The notes below the pieces were generated by a model. That model saw only the letters and a list, made by a program, of their open reading frames with translations, did no database searches and was not told the DNA's origin. A stretch of DNA of 64,000 bases from CAKSEI01 sp964403505 (lineage in GTDB: Bacteria > Bacillota > Clostridia > Oscillospirales > CAG-272): assembly GCA_964403505.1 (NCBI GenBank), contig CAYOFP010000009.1, positions 1-64,000 on the forward strand. The letters run 5' to 3'. A program made the position numbers and the translations under genes. Shown here in pieces: positions 18,136 through 27,658 of this stretch (positions are counted from its first letter, which is position 1; every line of letters starts with the position of its first letter).

Positions 18136-21100
18136 ATGAAGAATGTAGCTAAGCGTATCGCATCCATGGTACTTTGCGCAGCTATGCTTATCGGCTGTGC
18201 CAATTTCTCATGGTCGGCGTCTTCTGACGTGCCCTCGGTTTCCGCTTCCGGCGAAACTGCGGACGTAAAAACAGTCGGACAGATCATCGCCGAAAATTAC
18301 AATTTTTTCAATGCAAAGGAACGGGCGATAATTTCGTGCACAGCCCTTGTAGGGGATAAATACGAAATTAATGCTCCAGATAATGATGACGGATTACTGA
18401 CCGTCGATGCTGCAAACAAAACCGTCACTGCGGCAGAATATACAGACGGTGAACTTGTATGGAAACCGGTATCGGCGAAGGTGCTGTACAGCAATGACGA
18501 CGGCACCGAGGCAGAGCCGATCGCTTTTCCTTTGGTAAACGGCAAGGGAAGTTTTGACTGCCCGTCCGACAGATACAGCATCGAAGTTGCGTATGAGCTT
18601 GATGTCGATATCGCAGAGTCTGTTCAGGAGACTCTTATCAATGCGCCGTCGGATCTCGTACAGGGCGTTATCAACTTAAATAAGCTTGACAGCAATGTCC
18701 GTTTTGCCTTGCTTACGATCAAGGATCATATCGATTATCTGTATGCTCTTACAACGGGCGAGATGAAGTACCAAATCGGTAAAATTCCCGTTACCATCAA
18801 GCTCGATGAGAATAGCGAGGATACAAAGGCGATCGTAGAGCTTTACAACGAGGTAAAGGAAAACGGCACTTTCAAGCTCTATACACTGCTCAATGATTAT
18901 CACAACGCCGGCAATAAGGTAGAATACCTGCTCGCACACGGTTCAGAGATCAAGTCGGAAAATGAGAGGATCTGCAAGGATTTCACAGCGATCAGCCGTA
19001 AGGACTCTGAGGTAAGAAAGCTCATTTCTACCTGTAAGGGAGTCGAACTTGACAAAGACCTGAAAACAAAGCTGGAATTTGCCGAGACCGGTGTTGATTA
19101 TATGGCGGACACCGCTGAGATAATGGCAGATGTTGTGAGTGACGAGTGGCGAGTTCTCGGTCGCCAAATAGTGAAGTCCAATGCGACATCCGCTGAAATG
19201 GATGCTTTGAATACGGCAGTAAACAACGGTATCACATCGAAGATAATCCCTGCGGTTAATTACTATGAGGCACCTGAGATAAAGAATCCGCTTGCCGTGG
19301 CGACCGCCTCGGTATCAAAGGGCGTCGATCAGTATAAGGTGACACTCACTGTTTCCGCACAGGTTGTCGATAAGACATCTGTCGATACAAACGATACGAT
19401 TACACTTTCCGAAAAGAAGATACAGACCTTTGTTCTCGCAAAGGGTGCAACAAAGGAAAAGATACTCTCCGAAATTGAAAAAAGCGGAGTGCTTTCCTCT
19501 GCGCTCGAATTATGGGACCCCTATTATAAAATAGGAGACGAAAATTACAGCGTCACGATGTCGGACATTCCCGATTCTCTCGACGCAGATACCACTTGCA
19601 CAGTTACTTACATACCGAAAGAATACAAAATAACATATAATTATGATGAGGATGCCGAGCAGACGGTGAAATACGGCTACAACTTGCTTTTGCCGAAGCA
19701 CGCTGATGTCACGAAGTCCTATGACTATACGGTAAACGGCTCATTGCAGAGAGAGGATACCGTACAGCACATCACGGGCGATACTGTCGTTTCGCGTAAA
19801 GAGGGCAAGGCGACCGATAAATACCGTATACCCGTTACGATAGCGAACAGCTCCACGCCCGGATCCGACCTTTCCGCAGAGGAGAAGGCTCTGCTTTCAT
19901 CCCTTGCGCTGAAGGAAGATTATATATGGTACAGAATGCCGGCTCAGAGCTCGAATCTTGTTGAGGTCGAACTCGGTGAGGTGTCAGGAGAATATGTCGT
20001 CACGGCATCTGACTACTCATCCGGTCTGCTTTCCGGTAATTCCTGGAAGGCAGTAAAGGGTTATGCATACGATAAAGATGATAAGATCATATGCGAAATA
20101 GATATAGAAAACGGAAAAGCTACATTTAACAGCAGTGTCGCTGTTGTCAGCTTTAAGGTCGCATACGAGGTCGAGGTCACTGATGTTGACGCCGACGAAG
20201 TGAACGCATGGCTCGGACTCAGCGAGGTGCTCGTGGGCGATGCGGCGGCTCACCGTGCTGAAATGGCGAAGCTCACTGAAAACAGCATTTACAATAATCT
20301 CGCCTCAGTATACGGCAGCCGTCTCGGACTGATCGACTCGGTATCGAAGGACTTTTCAAGTGAAGCCAAGGTTGCAATACAGACGCTTCTTAATGATGCG
20401 ATCGATTATTCGGCATCGGGCGAACCCCTTTACCTATATGAATATGTAACAGAGTATAAGAATAACGGTCTCGCTTATCTCTATGAGGACAGAGCCGCTG
20501 AGAATATTAACGGACAGGTCAGGCTCCTCTTAGATAACCTCGAGATAGTTTGTGCAGACCCTGCGTTTGAAAAACTCGCAAGCAACCCTGATGTCTCGAA
20601 CTATGTAGAGAGACTCTATCAGATGCGCGCGGGTCTCGAGAGCGTAAACGAGATCAAGGTAAATGACCGCATCAACAGAACAAGCGACTATCTCGGCTCT
20701 CTTGTAGCGGCAATTGATGCGGCTGCAGGTCATACATCTGCTCATGCGGCGGATTCGGTCGTACTCAGAACCGATATTTCTGCTGCGGCTCCCGGTCTTA
20801 CGAACGTTATTATCAATGTCAAGGTAGTCAACGGTAAGGGCGAGGATATCGGAACTGTTGCAACGGCGAACCGTTCCTATGAGGTGAATACCGAGTATAC
20901 GGCAGAGAACATCGCAGAGCTCACAGGCCTGCTTGCTTCTCTTGAATCCACTCTCGTATTCCCTGTTGGCAAAGACTACTATGAAAGAAGTGCTGAAAAA
21001 GAACTCCCCGAAGTCGGCGATGCTATCACAGGCAAGACCGTACTGTATGACTTTGTATGGTCGCCGAAGCAGTACAGTGTAGTTATAGACGGCACGTCAG

Positions 21101-24100
21101 AGGAATTCGGCTTTTATGCTGATGCCGCACTTTCCGTTATGCTCCCTGCATGCGAGCAGTCGGGTTATGCATACCGTTACCATATTGGCGATGTAGTGAG
21201 AGAGGTAAGCTCTGCTCCCGTCAGATACACATTCGACAGTCTTGCGGCTGTAGAGGCACTTGCGAAAGATGGCGTCATCACGATCAAGCGTGATACGGTC
21301 TATCTCAACCGTGAGTATATCATTGACCTCGTTTCTGATCTGAATAAGGCACTCTACAATAATGGTCTTGTATATACACAGGGCAGAGATAAATCCCTGA
21401 TCGCAGCGTTCATTCCCCTCGAGGATCCGACTACGGGCGAGATTACCATCACCCTTCGTGTCTCGCCTCAGAAAACGAGCGCAGCGATTCAAAGCGTATT
21501 GACCGATGTGGCGGCTGTTCTTGCAAACACATCGTTTAAATACATAGGCATAAACGGAAATACATTCTGGAACGGAAGAGTCCATTTGCAGAGTCTCATC
21601 GATATGGTGCTCTCAAGTGATCTCGGATTTGATTATTACTGCGATCTTATTGATAAAAACGGAAATATCAGAGAGATAACCGATGAGATACCGGCTCTTG
21701 CATCGCTTCAAACGATCGATGCGGCCGTGTATGATCACATTGCAGAACCGTCCGTGCTCGGCGGAAAACTCATCTCTGCGCAGATGCAGGTCGGCTCGTC
21801 TTCGGCAGATGCAATGAATGTCCCCTTCTATGTAACAATAGAGGATTTCGATCTCCGTGCAGACACGCTTCTTAAGCTCGAATCTCTGATAAATAAGGTG
21901 AAGGGTTATGTCAATGTCAAATGTGCGGATGGTTCGCTTGCATTCGACGTTAAAATGCCTGACAGCCTCTACCCCTATTATGTCGCAGCTATGACCATCC
22001 CGGGGGAGGCTGATATCGCAGACCTTTCTGCAATGGAACTCGGCGATCAGATGAAGTATGTGCTCGATCTGGTACGTGACCTTATCACAGACGACGATTT
22101 CACGACAGACACAATCGAGAGAACGATCGCCAAGCTCGGCAAGGATGTTGACCTCAGCTCATATTCATCGTTATTCAACAGTGTGCGCAAGGCGGCAGAT
22201 TACATCATCGAAAATGCGCAGGTAAACGCTATATCAAACGGTGCAAATTACAGCGGCGAAGCATCGATCGCAATCAGAGACGCACTGAAAAAAGATCTCG
22301 GCGTTGACGATACGCTCCTCTCGTTCATTGCAGAGGCTGACGAAGACAGCGGACTGAGCGCTAAATTCTCCGTAACTCTCAAGAACATGGAAGAGAAGTA
22401 CGACGCACTCGTTCTTGATTATAAAGCGAGCGGACTCAAGAAGATCTCGCTCACAAAGGATCTTACATCCGTACTTGCAAATGCAAACAAAAATACCGTT
22501 GTTGTTCTCCTTTCGGATACCACGCTTACAAGCGATGTGACCGTAGGGAACAGAGTCATAATCGACCTCAACGGCTATAACCTCACAGGTAATCTGAGCT
22601 CGACTCTCTCGGGCGGCAGCGACTCTGTATTCATCGTGGATACAAAGATCGGCACATATAACTGCGGCACGGTAGACGGAACGCTTACCGGCAAGTTTAC
22701 TGTCACAGGCGGTAAATTCACATCCGATGTCAGCGCAATGCTGAAGGACGGATATGTCCAGAAGGACGGATATGTAATCAATTCGCTTTACACATCCAGA
22801 GAAGAAGGAGACGATATCACGATCGAGGTATCGTTAGACTTCCTCACCACACATGAGATTCCGGATATCAAGGCACTGGCACTTGACATCGCACTCGACG
22901 GCGTTGTCAATATGTATACGGGAGCTGCAATGTCTATTGAAGGAAACGGCGTTTATGCTGTAAAGATCGACGATTTGTTCGATGTCCTCTCGATGTCGCG
23001 TTCCGATATACTGAATATGGGTCTTGACTGGTTTGACTATGAGGGAATCACAAACATCGCAAACAGGGTCATTTCCGATCTCACCGATTTCGAGGCTCTG
23101 AGCGAGGCAGTACTCAATAACGGTGTGCTCGCTTCCTATACGGAAAACCTCAGCAAATGGGATCTCAAGCTTTCACTCGAAGGCACAAAAACAAATAATT
23201 ACATCAAGCCGAGTATCGTTCCCTCATCTGAGGCAGAACCTTCCCGCAGGATCAATATCAAGCTTTCGTCGGATACATCTGCATCCGTAAGATATAAGCT
23301 GGCAGACCTGCTCGCACACTTCGGCGATATCATCGAAATAAACGAACTGCGCGTTGACCTGAGTGATGTGAGCTACAATGGTTCGCTCACAGTTGACGGA
23401 CATCTGACAGCAGATGTAGTCGTCGACCTCTCGAAGGATAAGGACTATGCGGCAGTGATCGCAGTAGCTCTTGCAAACGTCACGAGCGGTGCGTACAAGA
23501 CCGAGCTTGTTTCGGCGATCAAGGAGTATTTTGAAACCTGCAAGACCGCAGCTTTGAAGAGCGCAGTCGAAAAGGCAACTGTTGCACAGCTTATCTCCGC
23601 AGTCAAGGCATTCGGAGCGAAGAGCTTCGAAAAGATGCTTTCAGATATAGGAGTCAAGAGCAGCAATGCAGTCTCACTCGAGGCAGTATATGCAGATGTA
23701 CTTAAGATCGGTGCGGCAGTGATCGCTAAGGCTGGTATTACCGGCGGTTCGAGAGCGCTTGTGACCTTCTCGCACGAATACGGCACATATTCCGCAAGCC
23801 GCACGAATTGGCACAAGTGTGATATTGCTCTGGAACTTAAGCTCTTCACTGAGGATAAGGCAGTAGCAGTCAGAGACAATACGGGCAAGGTGGTTTATGA
23901 GACTGACAGCCTCGATGATGCGATCGCAAATGCAAACGAAGGTGATACGATATATGTAAACAGCGCGGTATCACTAGAAAACGATGCGACACTTGATAAG
24001 AGCATGAGCATCGTTGGCGCCGCAAATATCGTCGATAACGGCAAGAAGATGATTCTTGTCAAAAGCAGTGTTGAAAGTGAGATCATACTCACGTCCGACG

Positions 24101-26397
24101 CTGATATCGAGGGTATGCTCGCAGCGCAGTCAAAGGGTTACAGTGTGATAAAGACTGAGGAAAACGGTATTTTCACATTCACCGTGAATATGCCCGATAT
24201 ACTCGTCGAAAAGGCGGACGGCACAACAGTCGATCATGCCGCAGATGAATTCACAGACGTTATTGAAAACGCAAGTGAAGGCGACAAGATAAATGTCAAT
24301 GTCAATGTCGAGCTCGTGCGAGATGTTACTCTTGCAAGCGACATTGAGATGATAGTGATAAAGGGCGCTAAGATATCGAGCGTAGACGGAAGCAGGATCA
24401 CGCTTGCAAACAATGTAACTCTTACGTCCAATGTAAGCATAAAAGATATATTTACCGAGGCAGACGGCGAATATGAACTCGTCGAGACGCAGGATGGTGA
24501 CCAGTATGTTTATACGATGGCTGTGTCCGATATCCTGCTCTATGACGGTGATAACGTCGTCGGCAGATATACAAAGGATGATCTCGCTGCAGCACTTGAC
24601 AGTGCCGCAAACGGCAATGTCATAAAGATGATGGCAGACGGCGCATCCTTAAAGGCAGATGTCGAAATAGGTAATAAGAGCATTACTGTCATCAATGCAA
24701 AGTACATCGCTTCTAATGCGAAGAAGATAAAGCTTACGCATGAGAATTCCGTTTTAGCGGCAGATACAGCGCTCGATGAGATCGTGGTATCGGGTCTTGA
24801 TAAATATGACCTCGTCAAGACGGAAAACAATGACGGCATGACGGTATACAGCCTGAATATGCCTGACATCAGAGTTGTTAATATTGATGGAACGAGTCAG
24901 AATTATAACGGCTCAGATCTTGCCGCAGTTCTCGCAGGCGTAAATGCAAATGCTGTCATTTACATCAACAGACCCGTTACGCTCACAGAGAGCGTAACTG
25001 TCAAGAACAGTTTCGAGATCGTCGGTGCGGCAAACGTTACCGTCGAAAACGGCGCGATGATCAAGCTTGATGCTCCCGGTATGCAGCTGATCGCTGACAG
25101 CGATATCAAATCACTTGTCGGCATATCCGATACTCTCGAGACACTGTATGAATTGAATGTCAAGGAGTCGGAGGGTAAGTACAATTACTCTCTCGTAGAG
25201 AAAGAGATAACTGATATCATAGTGACGCATGCCGACGGTTCTTACGAAAAGTTCCCGGTGTCTGAGTTTACGAATATACTTAAGAATGCGGCAGACGGTG
25301 ACAGCATCAAGGTCAACGTGAGCGCAACGCTTGATGACGATATTACATTAAATGTCGGCATTACCGTTCTCGGTGTGGAGAATATCTCCCTCGCAGGATA
25401 CAAGTTCACGCTTGCATCTCTTGACGCAAAGATCGCAACAGATAAGCCGATAAACGGTTTCGTTGTCACCTCGTCAGATGAGCACAATCTCAGGATAAGC
25501 GAGAACGGAGTTATGACTGAGTATAGTGTCTCTCTCGCAGATATCGTGCTTTACGATAACAACGGCGCATATGTATCGAAATACGAAAAGTATGACTTCG
25601 CAAAGGCTGTCGCAGATGCGAAGGAGGGATACAAGCTCGTACTTAATACCGATGTCGCAATGAGCAGCGATGCCAATGTGACAAAGAATATAAGAATAGA
25701 GGGCGCAGGCAAACTCGTATGCGGCTCATACAAATTTAAGCTCGCAAAGGACGCTTCCGTAACTGTTGATGCTAAGCTCGGCGTAAGCGTATTTGCAACA
25801 GTAGCTGCAGATTATCTCAAAGTTGACGAGAAGGCAGAGACGCAAGGAAATGTGACTCTGTATAAATACTCCACGCTCGGCCTCGCACCTGAGATATCCG
25901 CACCTCATGTAAATGTCCAATCGAAGGGCCTTATCAGAGGTGCATCGGTAGACACTGCAAACAAGTATATTTACCTCGATGTTTCACCCGACGGAATTGC
26001 AGCGGAAAGCTTCTCGCTTGTAAGCTTTACAACGACGCATGCGGATAAAAAGCAGGTAGTAGTAGCGAACGGCAAAACCATAAGAAATAACAAAGCTCTG
26101 ATCTGTACAGGTGACATTGCTACCGTGACGGCTACGAATACGGTTTCCGGTCAGACGACAGAAGTCAAGTATACTATCATCATCGTGGGCGATACGAACT
26201 GCGACGGCAGGATCGGCGCAGGCGATGCGACGAGAATGGCGATGCATTATGTAGGAATAAAGAAAATGGATGCCATACCGCTCCTCGCAGCTGATACGAA
26301 CAAGGATGGCAGAATCGGCGCAGGCGACGCAGTAAAGAATGCTAACAAGTATACATCGAAGTGGCAAGACGGAACGTATGTTTCCGCTTACAAATAA
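18136..26397 (+). CDS. Giant dockerin-bearing surface protein, paralogue 2 (2753 aa)
   Basis: It is homologous to the 2330-residue protein over most of its length, with the same lipobox-like start (MLIGC, Cys21), the same duplicated N-terminal module and the identical DLNGY tract. From about residue 1910 the paths differ. Here six tandem units of about 110 residues follow, each with a pattern like ..DG......D...A...A..GD.I.VN, predicted to stack as a beta-helix. The C-terminus is a type I dockerin: two calcium-binding loops, DTNCDGRIGAGD (about 2686) and DTNKDGRIGAGD (about 2720), each followed by a helix. Dockerins bind cohesin domains, so the protein may dock onto a surface scaffold rather than, or as well as, being lipid-anchored. 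The start follows GGAGG. A gene for a cohesin-like membrane protein begins 15 bp downstream. Confidence 0.88.
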   Translation: MKNVAKRIASMVLCAAMLIGCANFSWSASSDVPSVSASGETADVKTVGQIIAENYNFFNAKERAIISCTALVGDKYEINAPDNDDGLLTVDAANKTVTAAEYTDGELVWKPVSAKVLYSNDDGTEAEPIAFPLVNGKGSFDCPSDRYSIEVAYELDVDIAESVQETLINAPSDLVQGVINLNKLDSNVRFALLTIKDHIDYLYALTTGEMKYQIGKIPVTIKLDENSEDTKAIVELYNEVKENGTFKLYTLLNDYHNAGNKVEYLLAHGSEIKSENERICKDFTAISRKDSEVRKLISTCKGVELDKDLKTKLEFAETGVDYMADTAEIMADVVSDEWRVLGRQIVKSNATSAEMDALNTAVNNGITSKIIPAVNYYEAPEIKNPLAVATASVSKGVDQYKVTLTVSAQVVDKTSVDTNDTITLSEKKIQTFVLAKGATKEKILSEIEKSGVLSSALELWDPYYKIGDENYSVTMSDIPDSLDADTTCTVTYIPKEYKITYNYDEDAEQTVKYGYNLLLPKHADVTKSYDYTVNGSLQREDTVQHITGDTVVSRKEGKATDKYRIPVTIANSSTPGSDLSAEEKALLSSLALKEDYIWYRMPAQSSNLVEVELGEVSGEYVVTASDYSSGLLSGNSWKAVKGYAYDKDDKIICEIDIENGKATFNSSVAVVSFKVAYEVEVTDVDADEVNAWLGLSEVLVGDAAAHRAEMAKLTENSIYNNLASVYGSRLGLIDSVSKDFSSEAKVAIQTLLNDAIDYSASGEPLYLYEYVTEYKNNGLAYLYEDRAAENINGQVRLLLDNLEIVCADPAFEKLASNPDVSNYVERLYQMRAGLESVNEIKVNDRINRTSDYLGSLVAAIDAAAGHTSAHAADSVVLRTDISAAAPGLTNVIINVKVVNGKGEDIGTVATANRSYEVNTEYTAENIAELTGLLASLESTLVFPVGKDYYERSAEKELPEVGDAITGKTVLYDFVWSPKQYSVVIDGTSEEFGFYADAALSVMLPACEQSGYAYRYHIGDVVREVSSAPVRYTFDSLAAVEALAKDGVITIKRDTVYLNREYIIDLVSDLNKALYNNGLVYTQGRDKSLIAAFIPLEDPTTGEITITLRVSPQKTSAAIQSVLTDVAAVLANTSFKYIGINGNTFWNGRVHLQSLIDMVLSSDLGFDYYCDLIDKNGNIREITDEIPALASLQTIDAAVYDHIAEPSVLGGKLISAQMQVGSSSADAMNVPFYVTIEDFDLRADTLLKLESLINKVKGYVNVKCADGSLAFDVKMPDSLYPYYVAAMTIPGEADIADLSAMELGDQMKYVLDLVRDLITDDDFTTDTIERTIAKLGKDVDLSSYSSLFNSVRKAADYIIENAQVNAISNGANYSGEASIAIRDALKKDLGVDDTLLSFIAEADEDSGLSAKFSVTLKNMEEKYDALVLDYKASGLKKISLTKDLTSVLANANKNTVVVLLSDTTLTSDVTVGNRVIIDLNGYNLTGNLSSTLSGGSDSVFIVDTKIGTYNCGTVDGTLTGKFTVTGGKFTSDVSAMLKDGYVQKDGYVINSLYTSREEGDDITIEVSLDFLTTHEIPDIKALALDIALDGVVNMYTGAAMSIEGNGVYAVKIDDLFDVLSMSRSDILNMGLDWFDYEGITNIANRVISDLTDFEALSEAVLNNGVLASYTENLSKWDLKLSLEGTKTNNYIKPSIVPSSEAEPSRRINIKLSSDTSASVRYKLADLLAHFGDIIEINELRVDLSDVSYNGSLTVDGHLTADVVVDLSKDKDYAAVIAVALANVTSGAYKTELVSAIKEYFETCKTAALKSAVEKATVAQLISAVKAFGAKSFEKMLSDIGVKSSNAVSLEAVYADVLKIGAAVIAKAGITGGSRALVTFSHEYGTYSASRTNWHKCDIALELKLFTEDKAVAVRDNTGKVVYETDSLDDAIANANEGDTIYVNSAVSLENDATLDKSMSIVGAANIVDNGKKMILVKSSVESEIILTSDADIEGMLAAQSKGYSVIKTEENGIFTFTVNMPDILVEKADGTTVDHAADEFTDVIENASEGDKINVNVNVELVRDVTLASDIEMIVIKGAKISSVDGSRITLANNVTLTSNVSIKDIFTEADGEYELVETQDGDQYVYTMAVSDILLYDGDNVVGRYTKDDLAAALDSAANGNVIKMMADGASLKADVEIGNKSITVINAKYIASNAKKIKLTHENSVLAADTALDEIVVSGLDKYDLVKTENNDGMTVYSLNMPDIRVVNIDGTSQNYNGSDLAAVLAGVNANAVIYINRPVTLTESVTVKNSFEIVGAANVTVENGAMIKLDAPGMQLIADSDIKSLVGISDTLETLYELNVKESEGKYNYSLVEKEITDIIVTHADGSYEKFPVSEFTNILKNAADGDSIKVNVSATLDDDITLNVGITVLGVENISLAGYKFTLASLDAKIATDKPINGFVVTSSDEHNLRISENGVMTEYSVSLADIVLYDNNGAYVSKYEKYDFAKAVADAKEGYKLVLNTDVAMSSDANVTKNIRIEGAGKLVCGSYKFKLAKDASVTVDAKLGVSVFATVAADYLKVDEKAETQGNVTLYKYSTLGLAPEISAPHVNVQSKGLIRGASVDTANKYIYLDVSPDGIAAESFSLVSFTTTHADKKQVVVANGKTIRNNKALICTGDIATVTATNTVSGQTTEVKYTIIIVGDTNCDGRIGAGDATRMAMHYVGIKKMDAIPLLAADTNKDGRIGAGDAVKNANKYTSKWQDGTYVSAYK
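22345..22916 (+). repeat. 572-bp tract identical to 14965-15536 (copy 2)
   Basis: This is the second copy of the identical tract. It begins at GACAGCGGACTGAGCG and ends at TCAATATGTA, after which the paralogues diverge again (CACAGG versus TACGGG). It lies in frame in the 2753-residue protein. Confidence 0.95.
23866..25860 (+). repeat. Six tandem coding repeats of about 330 bp (110 aa)
   Basis: Equivalent positions fall near 23866, 24198, 24532, 24868, 25216 and 25543, giving unit lengths of about 327-348 bp. The units share the protein pattern I.V..ADG......(E/D)....L..A..GD.I.VN...L..D.T....I.I.GA..I. but are diverged in DNA, so this is an old internal amplification. Paralogue 1 retains only one to two such units. 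Confidence 0.75.
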
Positions 26398-26412
26398 TTC
26401 ACGGAGGCTATC

Positions 26413-27558
26413 ATGAAGAATGTAACTAAAATCGTTGTGATATTAATGGCGCTGACCATGATACTTTCGACGCTTTGCGTCGGAGTCTCGGCCGCTGTCA
26501 CGGGCAAGGTCGGCGAGACTGTCAGCGCAACGATCAGTTTTGCAGATTCATACGGAATTGACGGAACTGTCACACTTTCAAAACCGGATATCTTTTCGAG
26601 CTATGAGATCGTATGTCCGGTAGGAACGGCTACTATTTCCGGAAACAAGATTTATGTTTTCGGAACAGCCAAAACAACTATGCAGGTAGTTGTCAAGGGA
26701 ACAATCAAGGCATCGGCAAAGGCCGGCGACACATGTGTCGTTTCCTTTAACGGATACAGAACGATCGATGATGAAAAGGATATCCCTGCATCAGGATCGG
26801 TAACGGTTGTGGTCGGAGAATCTGATGTAAAACCTCCTAAGCCGACGGATCCTCAACCAACGGATCCCAAGCCGACGGATCCTCCTGTAACGGAACCTCC
26901 CATCGCTCCTCCCCCGACAAATAATTATGAGACGGATGGCCCGATGGTAGATTACACAGAGCTCGAGCGTCAGATCGAGATCGCGAACAGCATAAAGAAG
27001 GATGGCTACACGACCGAATCGTGGGATGCTGTGACGGTGGCACTGAATGAGGCAATCGCTCTCAGAAACAGCGACAGTCAGTCGAATGTTGATGCCGGCG
27101 CAAAGAAGCTGAAGGATGCGATCGCTGCTCTTAAGAAAGTAGATTACACAGCGCTGAAGGATGCGATTGCTTCGGCTGACGCATATATCGATTCGAGCGA
27201 TATGACAGACCTCTGGAACAAAATGTCTGCGGCTTTAGATGTAGCGAACGGTGCACTCTCGAGCGGAGATCAGGCGGCAGTAGATAAAGCAGCGAAAGAT
27301 CTGCTCGATGCAGTAGAGGCACTCAAGAAGTATGTAGAGGAAAACGCAAAAGAGGTGAAGGTAGAGGTTCCCGTAGAGGTTGAGCCTGAAAACTTCTGTA
27401 ACGTTCCTTTCCATAAGATAGTTATCATACTCTTTGTCGTCAGCGTGATCATCAATATCGTATTTATCGTACTTACCGTTTTGTGGTTCCTTCGCCGCAA
27501 AAAAAATCTCAAGGATGATACGCCTCTTGTTGATTATAACATCGGCGACGACGATTAA
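26413..27558 (+). CDS. Membrane-anchored surface protein: cohesin-like domain, Pro/Thr linker, two FIVAR-type repeats
   Basis: A 381-residue protein. Residues 1-30 are a signal peptide (ending GVSAA). About 32-135 form a beta-sandwich beginning VGETVSATISF and ending GSVTVVVGE, with the strand spacing of cohesin-like domains (KAGDTCVVSFNG). About 140-168 are a Pro/Thr-rich linker of PTDP repeats. About 177-305 hold two FIVAR-like three-helix repeats (TTESWDAVTVALNEAIAL; DLWNKMSAALDVANGAL). A transmembrane helix lies near 341-363, followed by RRKK and a short cytoplasmic tail ending DYNIGDDD. I recall this architecture as recurrent in Ruminococcus-type genomes. The start follows GGAGG, 15 bp after the dockerin protein gene, so the two are probably co-expressed. 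The cohesin assignment is a fold-level guess. Confidence 0.75.
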   Translation: MKNVTKIVVILMALTMILSTLCVGVSAAVTGKVGETVSATISFADSYGIDGTVTLSKPDIFSSYEIVCPVGTATISGNKIYVFGTAKTTMQVVVKGTIKASAKAGDTCVVSFNGYRTIDDEKDIPASGSVTVVVGESDVKPPKPTDPQPTDPKPTDPPVTEPPIAPPPTNNYETDGPMVDYTELERQIEIANSIKKDGYTTESWDAVTVALNEAIALRNSDSQSNVDAGAKKLKDAIAALKKVDYTALKDAIASADAYIDSSDMTDLWNKMSAALDVANGALSSGDQAAVDKAAKDLLDAVEALKKYVEENAKEVKVEVPVEVEPENFCNVPFHKIVIILFVVSVIINIVFIVLTVLWFLRRKKNLKDDTPLVDYNIGDDD

Positions 27559-27658
27559 GGTTATATCGGCAAATCAGTCTGTATAAACCAAATAATGCAG
27601 CTATATGTTCGGGTTAAAAGGCCGGGCATATGGTGCGTATTAAGGGAAGAAGTTTTTT

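Noticed and set aside
23866..25860. Possible CRISPR-like periodic repeat
   Set aside because: The period is about 330 bp, the units are diverged, in frame and coding; no short direct repeats with unique spacers are present anywhere in the window.
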